This document shows positions 23,401 through 35,000 of a stretch of DNA of 64,000 nucleotides, piece by piece. The stretch is from Parasponia andersonii (taxonomy: Eukaryota; Streptophyta; Magnoliopsida; Rosales; Cannabaceae). A program made the translations under genes and the position numbers. The number at the start of each line of letters is the position of its first letter. Positions within the stretch are counted from its first letter, which is position 1. Location: the NCBI GenBank assembly GCA_002914805.1, contig JXTB01000036.1, forward strand, positions 966,512-1,030,511, read 5' to 3'. The notes beneath the pieces are model-generated. The model saw nothing but the letters and a program-made list of their open reading frames with translations. It searched no databases and was not told the origin of the DNA.

Positions 23401-24965
23401 ATGCATTTAGTGTGTTAACATTTTTTTGCTGGTATTTTAGTTTAACCATATGAACCATGAAGTATATGAAACGGCGTATATCTTAGCTATGTTCGTTTAA
23501 ATAATTGAGGTGAGTTATTTTCAATTGGAAAATCTACTCTTCCAAAAGACTTTGTTATTATAAAGTAGATAACTAATTTATAATCCTAAGACAAATAATC
23601 ACTGTTCAATCACATTTACCTCTTTTTTTTTTATTTCTTCACACCAATATATTTGGATATGCTGCATAGGATTTATCGATGTTTTGTTGTACGCATTGCT
23701 CTGTGTGGATAGGATCCTATTATTGGCTTCGTTATTTAATGTTGTTTAATGGTCTTGCAACATGCTCACTATTTGGGAAGTGGTCTCTAACTCATGATTT
23801 TTGTTCTACTGTTTTGTTCGGTTTGTGTGTGTTGTTGTTTGCCTATTCGTTTGAATGAGATCTCATTTATCAAAAGGTGCTATTGAGGCAAAGTTTATAA
23901 GACAATACTCGTGCAATCAAAACTAGAGATAAAACAATCATTTTATGATCGGATTGATATGGTTATGAGATGACGTAATAATAGTTTTACACATAAATGA
24001 TATGATTAATGCACGTATACCATTATACACACAAGTAATATGATTAATGCGCATATATCATTATACTCATCTATTTAGTTAAAAAAAATTGCCAAAATAA
24101 TTCAAGATATGTATTATTAACATTTGTTATTGAAGTGTATCACTTTTTTACTCCCCATTAAATGTGTAATTTATGTGTACATTGGCACATAATTTAATAT
24201 TAGGTTAAACTTCAAATTTAGTGAGTGACACATTTATAATTTGTGTTACATATATGCACCAAAAAAATCAAAATATAAAATGTGTCAATCAAATATATTC
24301 ATTCCTTGTCATTTTGACTTTAAAAAAAAATTAAAAATCACTAAACAAGGCACGTAATCAAACTGGTTAATGATTTATCATTATCAGGTTTTTGCTTAGA
24401 ATGGTGACTGAAGTGCTGGATGGTTATGAGCCAACCATTTCGCTAGTTGCCCACTTTGCGTTTTGGACCGAAATTCATCCAAAAAGCGAAATATATAGTA
24501 AAATAAAATATAAATATAAACATAAAGAAGCTTGTCCACTTGTAAAGTTTATTTTATTTATTTATTTTTTTAAAATAATCATTATTTTTTACAAATTTAA
24601 AAAAAAAATAACACACGTAAACTTCTAATCTTCTAAACTTACACACACCTTCCTTAAATTTTAGAATTAACCACATGCCAAGTTTATTTTTATTTATTTC
24701 TTGTGCGGCTCTCCATTTTCCGTTACTGGAAAATAAAAATTTTATTTATTATTATTATTTTTTTCCATAAAACTAATTTTTATAAAAGGATTGAAGTTCC
24801 AGTTCCAACGACTTCTCTTCCTCTTTGGTCTCCAGACCTGTACGGCGCACCATCCACACTCTCTTCCTCTTTCTCCAATTTCTTCTTCTTGTTCTTCTCA
24901 TCTAGGGTTTCACTTCCAGAAAAAAGCCCCCAAAAGAAGACAGAGTAGAATAAAGGAAGAAAGCC
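20416..24965. other. 4.5 kb spacer between divergent RPA32 and ABC1K1 genes
   Basis: Holds the RPA32 promoter (just right of 20415, with (CT)/(GA)n at 20437-20455) and the ABC1K1 promoter and leader (just left of 24966). In between is AT-rich DNA with no supported gene. A GC-richer patch at 22480-22640 is open on the minus strand (22393-22665) without a recognisable domain. A 38 bp tandem pair lies at 24001-24076 (TATGATTAATGC starts at 24001 and 24039). Confidence 0.6.
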
Positions 24966-27900
24966 ATGGACTTGGTAATGGTCTGTGTAAATTGCAGATA
25001 CACAACTCCATTTCCCGTTAATCAATTCAAATCAAGGGTTGGGACGGTCTCAAGCCACCAATATGTGAGCTTGAAAGCTCCATCTTCTTTCTATTCGGTC
25101 CTCAAAACCAGAAGAAGAAGAAGAAGAAGAAGAAGAAAATGCTCCCCGCGGATTTCAAACTTCGCGGCTTCTACTAATGGAGCTATAACGAGGGCATCTG
25201 CCGGCGGAGAGTTGCTGTTGGGCAAGTCGAGCGCCGCCATGGAGCAGCTCGACATCGAGCGTGGCGTTTGTATACCATTTCGCAAGTACACCCCCGAGAC
25301 AGTATGACAAACCCCACTTCTAATTTGTTTATATTTATTATTATTATTGTTGTTGGTATTTTTTGACATTAAATTAAGACACTGGGAATCGGTCCACTAT
25401 AGGAATTTATATATATATATATATATTGTTGATGGATGTTTTATCAACAATAAATTTAGAAACAATTTAGAGACGTGGTCCGTGCTAATTGAGATAATAA
25501 TTAAAGCAAATAAAGAAGCAAATAAAGAGAGAGGATTTTATAGTGGTTCAGCTCCGAAATAGATGAGCCTACGTCCACTGTTTTTTCACTATTTTACGAA
25601 GAATTATATGCATTCAAGGTTACAATGTCTCGCCTTGAAATTGGAAAAACTGAAAAGCAATTGAAATACTCAAAACTTGATCATCTTCGGAACATTGAGT
25701 CCATAGGTAAAGATAATCTTATGTCCCTAGGATACTAATTGTATAAACGGGTAACTATACAATCGGGTAATGTAAACTAAGTAACAACATAATTGGATAG
25801 TCACTCAAAACGGATAACTAATTGATCATAAATAGGAGACTTCTATTTCCCTTTCCTTGTCGGTTTCCTATTTGACATACCATATACTTGTTTCCCTTTT
25901 CTTTCGGAAGAGGTTACCCACCACCTATACAGAAAGAGACGCACATACTTATGCAAAAAGAGACTACACGGAGAAGGTCGCAGATAACCTATGGAAGAGA
26001 TCGCACATAATCATCACGGAGGAGGTCGCATATAACCTGTAGAAGAGGTCGCATATAACCATCACGGAAGAGGTCGAACTTAACCCTTATGCGACCTTAG
26101 GATTTTAGACCGCACAACATATATATATATATAAATGTATATATTTATGTTTATGGAAACTAAGCTAGTATCTGTTTGACTTAAATCTAACGGTTACAAA
26201 ACTAAATGCCATCATTTAATTCACACTAGAATTCGTTTAAAGGTATTTAACTGTAACCATTAGATTTCGGTATGGGTTACTGTATCGATGAGAAATAAAA
26301 AGATATCTACTATACTTGTATCCTATATTTATAAATTTCAGATTTGCGGTTATGGTTTTCGTGTAGTGGAACTTGAGTTGTTACATTGGACCTCATTAAG
26401 GCACTGGATTGTTTGTGAACACGATGATTATTCTACATATGTTGTTTACTTTGTTGTGTGTTTGCATTTGAATTGGTTTGAAATTGTGATTGGTTATTGG
26501 GTTGCGTAAGGTATTAGAGCATAGATATGAAGAAGGAAAAGTTCAAAGCTTTATGTACTTTGTTTTCCTTCTACCAAATTTCATGATAATGTATTGTGGT
26601 GTCTAATCAGGTGAGAAATAAGGTGTTGGAGTCTAGAGGAGCTGTTTTATCATTAATTCTTCGAGGCGTGGAGATAGTTTGGAGTTTGGGTTTGTATTGG
26701 TCAAATTTGACGTACGATTTCTTGGTTGGAAGAGACGAAGAGGTTGTCCCGTATCGGGCTCGGCAGCTTAGGAATCTCCTGTGTGATTTGGGACCTTCTT
26801 TTATCAAAGCTGGTCAGGTGTGCATTTCGGTTGAATTCTTTTTGTTATTTGAGTTTCCTTTCATATCTCGAGTGCTAGCTTGAGTTAAGCATCTGAGACA
26901 ACAATGGGTCAGGTCCTTGGTTTTGTGTTTCCTTATGTTTGGGTTTTCACCAAATTTTGTCAGGTTCTTGCAAATAGGCCTGATATTATCAGAGAAGATT
27001 ATATGAATGAACTTTGCATTCTTCAGGATGATGTTCCTCCTTTCCCTAATCAGGTAACAACCCACTTGACCAAGAATACTTGGCTCTAGCTGTAGCACCA
27101 TGTTTGTAATTGCACCTTTTATTATGCTGGTTTAAACGGAAGAACATTAAATATGGCCTTGGCAATTATTTAGGTTGCTTTCAACATAATAGAAGAGGAA
27201 TTGGGTCAGCCCCTTGAAGCTTTATTCAGTAAAATTTCATCTCAGACAATAGCAGCAGCAAGTCTGGGTCAAGTTTATCGAGCTACATTACGTAGTTCTG
27301 GTCAGGATGTTGCTATTAAGGTAAGAAGCCTAGTGGCCTTCAAAGGAAAAACAATGTGATTTAAATATTGCTCTTGCCGAAAGAAAATTTAAAACCATTG
27401 ATGACAACTTATTACAGGTGCAAAGGCCACAGATAGAGCCTATAATATATCGGGATCTTTTTCTTTTCCGTACTCTAGCTTCATTCTTGAATGGCATAAG
27501 TCTACAGAAACTGGGCTGCAATGCTGAGCTGATAGTTGATGAATTTGGTGAGAAGCTTCTGGAGGAACTTGATTATACTTTGGTACCTTTCAGATCTTAC
27601 CTTTGATTTAGCATAAAAGTTGACTTACAGTACAGCCTGAATGGAATCACAATCAATTCTTGGTTAAAATTATCAACACCCGTATGCAATTGAATTCATA
27701 AGGATGCTTTGTGATATATGCCTTTCTTGTGCCCGGCTTCTTTTCTCTATCTCAGGAAGCTCGTAATTTAGAAGACTTTATTGAGAACTTCAAAAATGAT
27801 CCTACTGTCAAAATCCCTCGGGTTTACAAACAGCTATCTGGTCGACGAGTTTTGGTAATGGAATGGATTGATGGAATTCGGTGCACTGATCCACAGGTAC

Positions 27901-30266
27901 TTTTGTCAAGATGGACAAGGCTGTCCAGTATCCGGTATCCAGTTATATGTTATTATATATAGCAAATGCAAAACTGTCACCTTCTTTAACTATCATTCTC
28001 CGTGTGTTTCAGGCTATTAAAGAAGCTGGCATTGATCTAGATGGGTTTTTAACTGTTGGGGTGAGTGCTGCTTTGAGGCAATTACTAGAGTTTGGGCTAT
28101 TTCATGGAGATCCACATCCTGGAAATATTTTTGCTATGCTTGATGGGCGTATTGCATATGTTGACTTTGGAAATGTCGCTGTGCTTAGTCAGGTAAACTA
28201 CTCCACAGATATGCATTACAGATAGGCTGCTGGAAAGTAGATAAGAATTCTGTTAATCTGGACTTCAAATGTATTGTAGTTTTGTTCACCTTTTGGAACT
28301 TCATATTAGTCAACTTTCTTTCTTTCAGCAAAATAAACAGATTCTGATTGATGCTGTTGTTCATGCTGTAAACGAGGACTACGCTGAGATGGCAAATGAC
28401 TTCACCAGGCTTGGGTTTTTGGCTCCTGGGACTGACGTTGCTCCTATTATTCCAGCTTTGGAAGCAATCTGGCAGAACTCTGCTGGAAAAGGACTCTCTG
28501 ACTTTAATTTCCGAAGTGTTACAGGTAATTTGTGGCATCCCACAGTATTGACACATGTTCCTTTTTTTGCTCTATTTGTGAAGTCTGCATTCTTATTTTC
28601 TGGTACTCCTTTAAGTACCTTTTAATGTGCCTGTTACACATATTTCCATTTGGTTTTGGTGAGGACAGCAAATTCTTTCCAGTTGCTTTACATTTGCATT
28701 TTAGCAATATGCTTTAGAAGGAGCAGCTTGTTAAAATTTGAGTCATCTGTGATGCAGGGAAATTTAACCAATTAGTCTATAATTATCCCATCCGGATCCC
28801 AGAGAGGTTTTCTCTTGTTATCCGTTCTTTATTGACTCAAGAGGGCATCTGTTTCACTCTGAAACCAGACTTCAAGTTTCTCGAGGTAGATATATTGCTC
28901 CTTTTCCTTTATTCAGTGCTTAGGTAACATATCTTCTTCTGTTTATGGAATTAGTCATTTGAAATCTTCCATATGCCTTAAACTCTTATTATGCACTAAA
29001 ATTTACATTTAAGGATCTAACATGATACCTTGTATATTTTTTTTAGCATTTTATGAGCTCCTCATGTTCGTAATTTAAAATTTGAATTTCTCAAAAAATA
29101 AATCTCTTAGCTTTGATGACATATACGTGCCATATCATGCTTTATTTACTGCATAAATATTAACAACGTTACTCAAATAGGTGGCTTATCCATATGTGGC
29201 AAAGCGTCTTCTAACAGATCCAAACCCTGCTCTAAGGGAACGCCTCATACAGGTCAGTTCAGAGTCATTCTGCCACATCTTGGTCGTATTTGAATTCTAA
29301 AACTTGAGGATGCTATTGCCCTTTGTGTATATATATATATATGTGTGTGTGTGTATATATATATATACATTTTTATTAACTGTATGTTCTTTATTTCTTT
29401 GTTTTTCTGGGTTTTATGTCCTTACTGTTTCAGTTGGCCGCCAACTACAGATAATTCCTCTCGTTCAGTGAAAAACAAAAAAGCAAACGAAAATCGTAAT
29501 AGTAATTATGAAAAGAACTATAGATGGTTCTTGTGTTGTAAAGTCTTGGATGACAATCAATTACTTATCTCAGGTTCTATTTAAAGATGGCCTTTTCCAG
29601 TGGAAGCGGCTTGAGAACCTCATCGTTCTTGCAAAAGAAAATGTGGCCAAGATGAGCAGCAACCCTGCATTGCAAGTGAAGGGCATGTCTGTAACTTATC
29701 TCAACCTCCTTGCTAATTTTGGTATTATTCTACTACGGGAGTATAAGCAACCTATATTTTATTGGCCGTTTTCTGCAGGCAAACCTCAAGAGGCTTGAAA
29801 GTCGAAAGCAAATTGGACCTCACAGACACCATGAAAGACGGAGCTCGTCTATTCCTAATTGATGAAGGAATCCGTCGACAGCTTCTTCTAGCTTTAACTG
29901 AAGACTCAAAGCTTCACATTCAAGAGGTTTGCAAATCTAGAATTTTGTTCCTTGTCTCACTCTTTTAAGTAGTAATAGGGTGGCTGTAAATACTTTTATG
30001 AACTGTTGACTTTTCTACATGTCTTCTATAGCTTGTGGACGTGTACAGACTGATTCAAGATGATATAGACGTGCAATCGGTAGCTTTAGAAGTTGCAAGA
30101 GGTAAAAGCTTGGTTAATCCTTTTGGACATTCAAGGGACAGCGTATTTACTTAGTTCTTCTCTTCAAAATGTTCTAATTCTCTTCTTCTTGGGGCTTGCA
30201 GACTTCCCAACTGTCGTTCGAGATCTCATGCTTTCCTGGAGTGAATCAGTTTTGTCAGATAGATAG
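24966..30266 (+). CDS. ABC1K1: Chloroplast ABC1-like atypical kinase, ABC1K1/PGR6 type, about 685 aa, 14 exons
   Basis: A UbiB/ABC1 atypical kinase. In Arabidopsis, ABC1K1 (PGR6/ACDO1) sits in plastoglobules and affects plastoquinone and tocopherol metabolism and chlorophyll turnover. Exons: 24966-25301, 26611-26817, 26964-27053, 27174-27320, 27418-27582, 27756-27896, 28013-28192, 28329-28524, 28758-28885, 29181-29252, 29574-29686, 29779-29926, 30032-30101, 30202-30266. Family motifs: KAGQ (178-181), the Ala-rich loop AAASLGQVY (238-246), Lys of VAIK (260), HGDPHPGN (393-400) and the metal-binding DFG (413-415). The first 75 or so residues are rich in Ser and Arg, as expected of a plastid transit peptide. 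The end is SWSESVLSDR. The start has a good plant context (GCCATGGAC). Intron 1 carries a solo LTR. The exon 11/12 junction is the only weak point: GT at 29687 is a poor donor. Calling it ABC1K1 rather than another ABC1K rests on remembered similarity. Confidence 0.9.
25110..25138 (+). repeat. (AGA)n microsatellite coding for a run of arginines
   Basis: In-frame AGA repeats in exon 1 of the ABC1 kinase encode nine consecutive Arg residues inside the predicted transit peptide. Length can vary in whole codons without breaking the frame. Confidence 0.9.
25427..26119 (-). mobile_element. Solo gypsy LTR in intron 1 of the ABC1 kinase gene (family copy 2)
   Basis: This 693 bp copy of the LTR at 1170-1808 lies in the same orientation as that copy, antisense to the host gene. 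It is bounded by TGTTG...CAACA and flanked by TATAT on both sides (25422-25426 and 26120-26124), which fits a 5 bp target duplication, though the local TA-rich sequence weakens this. No internal element sequence is present, so it most likely arose by recombination between two LTRs. It includes several 25 bp GGTCGCA-type tandem units (about 25974-26095). Confidence 0.85.
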
Positions 30267-31250
30267 TTCAAGTGACTCGAGTAGCTGCGCCAAAAACAAG
30301 ACCAAGTTATACTCTCACTATCAGTGCAAGAAAAGTTTTATCATACGACAACCAGTTTTCTCATTCATCGTCATAGAACGACAGCCTGGTGTTTTCAGCT
30401 GTAGAATATGTAGATATTCGGCAAAGTGTAAAGTTGACAACATTTGCTGCGTAATGCGTACAGACACCATTAATATATAGTTTAGCATGAGGATTTGATT
30501 AACTTGCAGCTAAAGAAAAATATTTGTTTGTTTTTTTTTTTTTTTTTTTTAAAACAAGCTCATGAAATAAAAATAAAGCATGTGTTAATAGCTTCAATGT
30601 AATGCTTATTACTATCTATTAATTTATTTACAAATATGTACAGATATGATTATCAAAATTGAAACCGTTTTATCCTTTTTTTTTTTTTTGTGCTTGATTT
30701 GGATTTGGATTGTGTTGTTTTTAAGAGTTTAGTTTATGATTTGGTATTGGCGTTTGAGTTTAGGTTTTTTAATGACTTAAAACCTATTTTGAAACCATAC
30801 CCTCACAGGAATTTAATTCGGACAAAGTAAATACTAATTAGCAATCTAAAATAGCAAAAACTATTCAAAAGCGGGTAAAATTAAAAAAATAAAAACGAAA
30901 ACAAGTAAATTAAAGGGGGAAAAAAAGGAAAGTACACATTTTAATCATCGTCGTTTATAGTCCAATACTCGAAAAATGTACGTGTGAGTTTGAAAGATGA
31001 ATGGTTCAAATTTTAATAAAATATGTGTGAGTTTGAAAGATGAATAGTTCAAATTTTAATAAGATATGTGTGTTATTTTTTTTTTAAATTTAAAATAAGC
31101 AGCGTTCATTAAGTCTAATTTTAAAAAAGAAACAAAAAAAAAAATAAAAAAAATCATATACATTCTGAAATTTTAATAAAAACTATCTTTAAAAAGAAAG
31201 GAATGACATCTAAATAGTATAAAAGGGGGTTTGGCAATAATATCTCGTCA
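30267..31250. other. 3' UTR of ABC1K1 and spacer before HBS1
   Basis: The ABC1K1 3' UTR probably ends around 30600. The spacer has poly-T (30531-30550; 30678-30690) and a 43 bp tandem pair (GTGTGAGTTTGAAAGATGAA starts at 30982 and 31025, with a stub at 31068). The HBS1 promoter should lie in about 30900-31280. Confidence 0.6.
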
Positions 31251-31337
31251 TTCGCACCTAGTAGAGACCTGAACTGGAGATTAAAGCAGCACCAAAAATC
31301 AGAAGCATCTTCTTGCCTGCTCGCTCGCTCGCTTGTG

Positions 31338-32021
31338 GTAAATCTTAAATCTTAAATCTTAACCCTAATATTGGCTCTTTTTTTTTCCCCCTTTTCCAAA
31401 CCTCATCTTCTTTTCAACGAAGCCCCACATTTTCCATTAGATTTTTTTTTGGGGGGTTTGTTTAGTGCGAGGTTGCATGGTTTTTCGTTTCAATTTTTTT
31501 TTTTTTTTTTCCAGAAAAGAAATTCATTGCATGATTTGATCGGTGCGAAGCTGTATAAGCAAGCGTATTTTTCTTTTTGGTTTATTATTGGGCACGGTAA
31601 TTGTTTAAATTTTCGTTAAAGTACTGGATAGTTAAAGAGTAAAGTAATTATGCAAACCTAATTACTGCATATACATATGTATTATATATATAGGACTGAT
31701 TTTAATTCATGGGTGTTTTGTTCAGGTTAATATACTTGTTGGAAAGACAGAGCCCTAGCTGTTTGGAACTCGTAATCAGAAGTCATGTTATGAATTTGGA
31801 AATTCATGGTCACTGTTTTGTAAAGTTAGGATCTAGATAATTTGATCAATTCCGTATCAGGGTCGCTTGAATTGTGCAAATGCTAGCTTATTAATTCGGT
31901 CTAAGCACCTTTTTTTTTTTTTTTTTTTTGGGTATGTAGTTCCTTGCTCTTTTTTTTGTTATTTGTGTGTTGGTAGTAAATCCAATTTGAGGTGATATGT
32001 GTGAGTTTTATGCATATCTAG
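31338..32021 (+). other. Candidate 5' UTR intron of HBS1
   Basis: A donor-like TGG/GTAAAT at 31338 and an acceptor-like ATATCTAG ending 32021 would splice a leader exon (about 31250-31337, with (CTCG)n) to the ATG-bearing exon at 32022. Plant housekeeping genes often have such an intron. This is inferred from splice-site look alone. Confidence 0.4.
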
Positions 32022-32038
32022 AATACAGCATTGGAACC

Positions 32039-35000
32039 ATGCCTCGCAAAGTAAATACCGGACTCGATTACTATGATGACTTTGAAGATTATGAATATGA
32101 TTATGATTATGACGTAGAAGAGAATGGTTAGTAGCTTCATCTAAATTCAAGCTTTCTTCTTGTTATTCTTGTTTCTAATAGTGTATTATGTTGCATTACA
32201 AGCTCACTGATTCACTTTACTCGGCATTGTAATTTCTGTGTTCTGAAGTTATTTTCGCTCTTCGATTACATGTTTACTTGCTAGACTGCTGCCATCCTTA
32301 TCTTTTGTGCTCTTCTTTCGTTATTTGGATTGCCAGCAAAACATGAGAAACTTGCTTCATCTGTAGCTCACAGTCATGTTTTGTAACTTTGTAATTTATG
32401 CTTGAGACCCTTTGATTAATTCTGGTTGCTGCATTTAACAAACTTAGACGGGCTCTTCAAGTTTGATTTTAAACCCTTGGAATGACTTCTCGACTGTTAT
32501 ACAAAGTATAACTGCACAACTTCTCTATCTTTATGGCTTAATATTTAGAGTATAGTTATAAAACTATGTGACCAGTATCTTTAATGTCTTTTGATATCTG
32601 TCAGTACTTGATATCCAGCTGAGAAATTGATCCACTTGTTGTTGGGGATCTCGGATCTCTTACCAATGACCATTTGAATTAACATGATCCAATCTGAAAG
32701 CACTGCATTCATAAAATTTTAATTGCCTTCTTCTAAACTTTGTTGTCTATTAACAATGTGGTGTCAGGATTATGGGGTGTGGTATGACATACATCTTAAC
32801 CATAATCAAATGTGCTTTGAATTAACAGGTGAAGTTGTAGAGTCAGCACCACAAACTAAAAGGCCCGGGATTTGGAGTTGTTCAATTTGTACATACGATA
32901 ATGACGAGAGTATGTCTGCATGTGATATTTGTGGGGTTCTTCGCACTCCTTTGCTTAACATCAGCAGTACCAAGAAAACAGGTAGATAATTTTATTATTC
33001 TAATGATTCAGTTTATGATTTTCTATCTTTGGGAAGTCCCCAGTGTATAATTTTCTTCATTTACTATTATAAGGATACTGTTGCTCTAGACTTGTCTCTG
33101 CCAAGGTTTTCAAGCAGTAAGCAGCCATTTCTGTCAGGCTAGGTTTTAAGATAGGCTTTATGTTGAGTCTCAATTAATTTTTAGGTCATCTTCTAAAGAT
33201 ACATCATCTGCTTTTGAACCCAAATTCGATGTTAGTGTCCTAATTGTATAGGTTTGATTTGAAATTCATTGTCCTTTCATAGAGTAGATCTCTTTCATGC
33301 AGTTGAAGGCATATGCAAAGATACTGAAGCATCCATAATGGCCAAGTCTCTTTTTGCATCACTGCCGCATCAGACAGCCAAAACTGCTGTATTTTTTCCA
33401 CCGCAGAATGATGGTTTTGAGACTGACAAGGGCAATTACTTCCACAAGCTTGGGAATTTCCAAGGACATATTCATGAATTCCATAAGATCTTTAGTACTT
33501 GTAACCATCACCAGAGTAATATAGGTCTGCACCTTTTCTAAAGGATGATGTGGATTTGTAGGGTTAGATAGTTGTCTATGTAGCTGGGATCCTTATTGTC
33601 CAAGTAGTTTCTTTCTTTCACTAAAGATTCATGACAAATGTGATTGCTGCATATATTTGGAGTTCTAAATGTACTTTTACTGATCATGCAGCTCCTTTCA
33701 AGTTTGATAGTCCATCTCCAGATGATTTGGTTTCTAATGGATTACGTTCGTCCAAAATGGGGACCAAAGGTATCCTTCCTTTAACTAAAGTAAACATTTT
33801 TTTTCCAAATGTACATATTATCTGTCACAACAAGTTCAGTTTTATTTTAAATAGATATGTCAATTTGTTTATTTTTTTTGTTATTTCCACCTAAATGGAC
33901 CACTATTCGGAATTTATTTACGTTTTTTTTTTGTATAGGTTCATTCAATGTAATTCAAATGATAATATTGTCAGTGAAGTGTTATATCTGTTGATAGTGC
34001 TGACCTTTGTGAAACATAAGTACATAACATAACAAGTTGTCCTTTGGTCATGCTTTATTACTTTTTCTGAGTTATATTTGTTCAGTTCATCTGGTAATGC
34101 GTACCTTGCAGCCTGTTCTTCATAAATTCTCCCTTCCTACGTTCATTCAGAATTACTTGATTAACGATGGAAAATAAACTAGTTGATTCTGGACTGAGAA
34201 CGAACCTTTTGCGGAAATAATTTGCACCCTTAGCTTTGTATTATGTTTCCCTTTCAAGCTTTCAGCATCATTTAATGTTATTAATCATCCAGTTTCTTCA
34301 AAAACTTATTTTTTACTAACAAATTATTTCTTTATCAATCTATTTGGTTCGTGTTTTGAATTTAACTCAACTTTATTTTGATCTACATTTTATTTCCACC
34401 CAATTTTTATGATTTAAAGACTTCTAAAATTTCTTCAGCTTTCATTGAGGATAGAGGTGCTCTTAATGGACAATCGAATGCTGGAAAGTCAGATAGCTTG
34501 TCCACAATGAAGGATAAAAGGAATGAGTCAAAGAAAGGGGCAGTTAAAATACAAGGAAGTGCTGACAGTTCAGATGTCTTGTCTGATTCTTTTGTAAAAG
34601 GTAACCATGGTGGTGTGGAGGAGAGCAGTTACATAAAGAGTGTTACCATTAATGTAGAATTGGATGATAAAGGGAGAGATGGCTCATCTTCTTCGGACCC
34701 AAAAGGCAGACAAGATGACCTGGATGAGAACATTAATTCTTCAGAGAACAGCGGCAAATTACAAGGTCTCACCACTAATTTGAATAACATATCTTTGGAT
34801 GCTAAATCTGGAAATCCTGATAATGTAAATGCTAGAAAAGCTCATACGCTCATGCATTATAAACCTGAAAAATGGATGCTTCCTGATCAAGCTGAAGATA
34901 CACTGATTCAGTTGAATCTTGCCATTGTAAGTTAGCTATCTAGTTGTCTTTGTCTGACCCATGGAACCTGGCTGTTTTAGTTAGTTTATGTTGCAAAGCT

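Noticed and set aside
24780..25025. Frames around the ABC1 kinase start in other phases and on the other strand
   Set aside because: They overlap the leader and exon 1; only the frame from 24966 carries the transit peptide and joins exon 2.
26607..26807. Minus-strand frames overlapping ABC1 kinase exons (also 25091-25369, 28185-28556)
   Set aside because: Shadows of the real coding exons on the plus strand.
30196..30480. 94-codon frame across the end of ABC1K1
   Set aside because: It is a different frame over the last exon and 3' UTR; the real frame ends at the TAG at 30264-30266 after SVLSDR.
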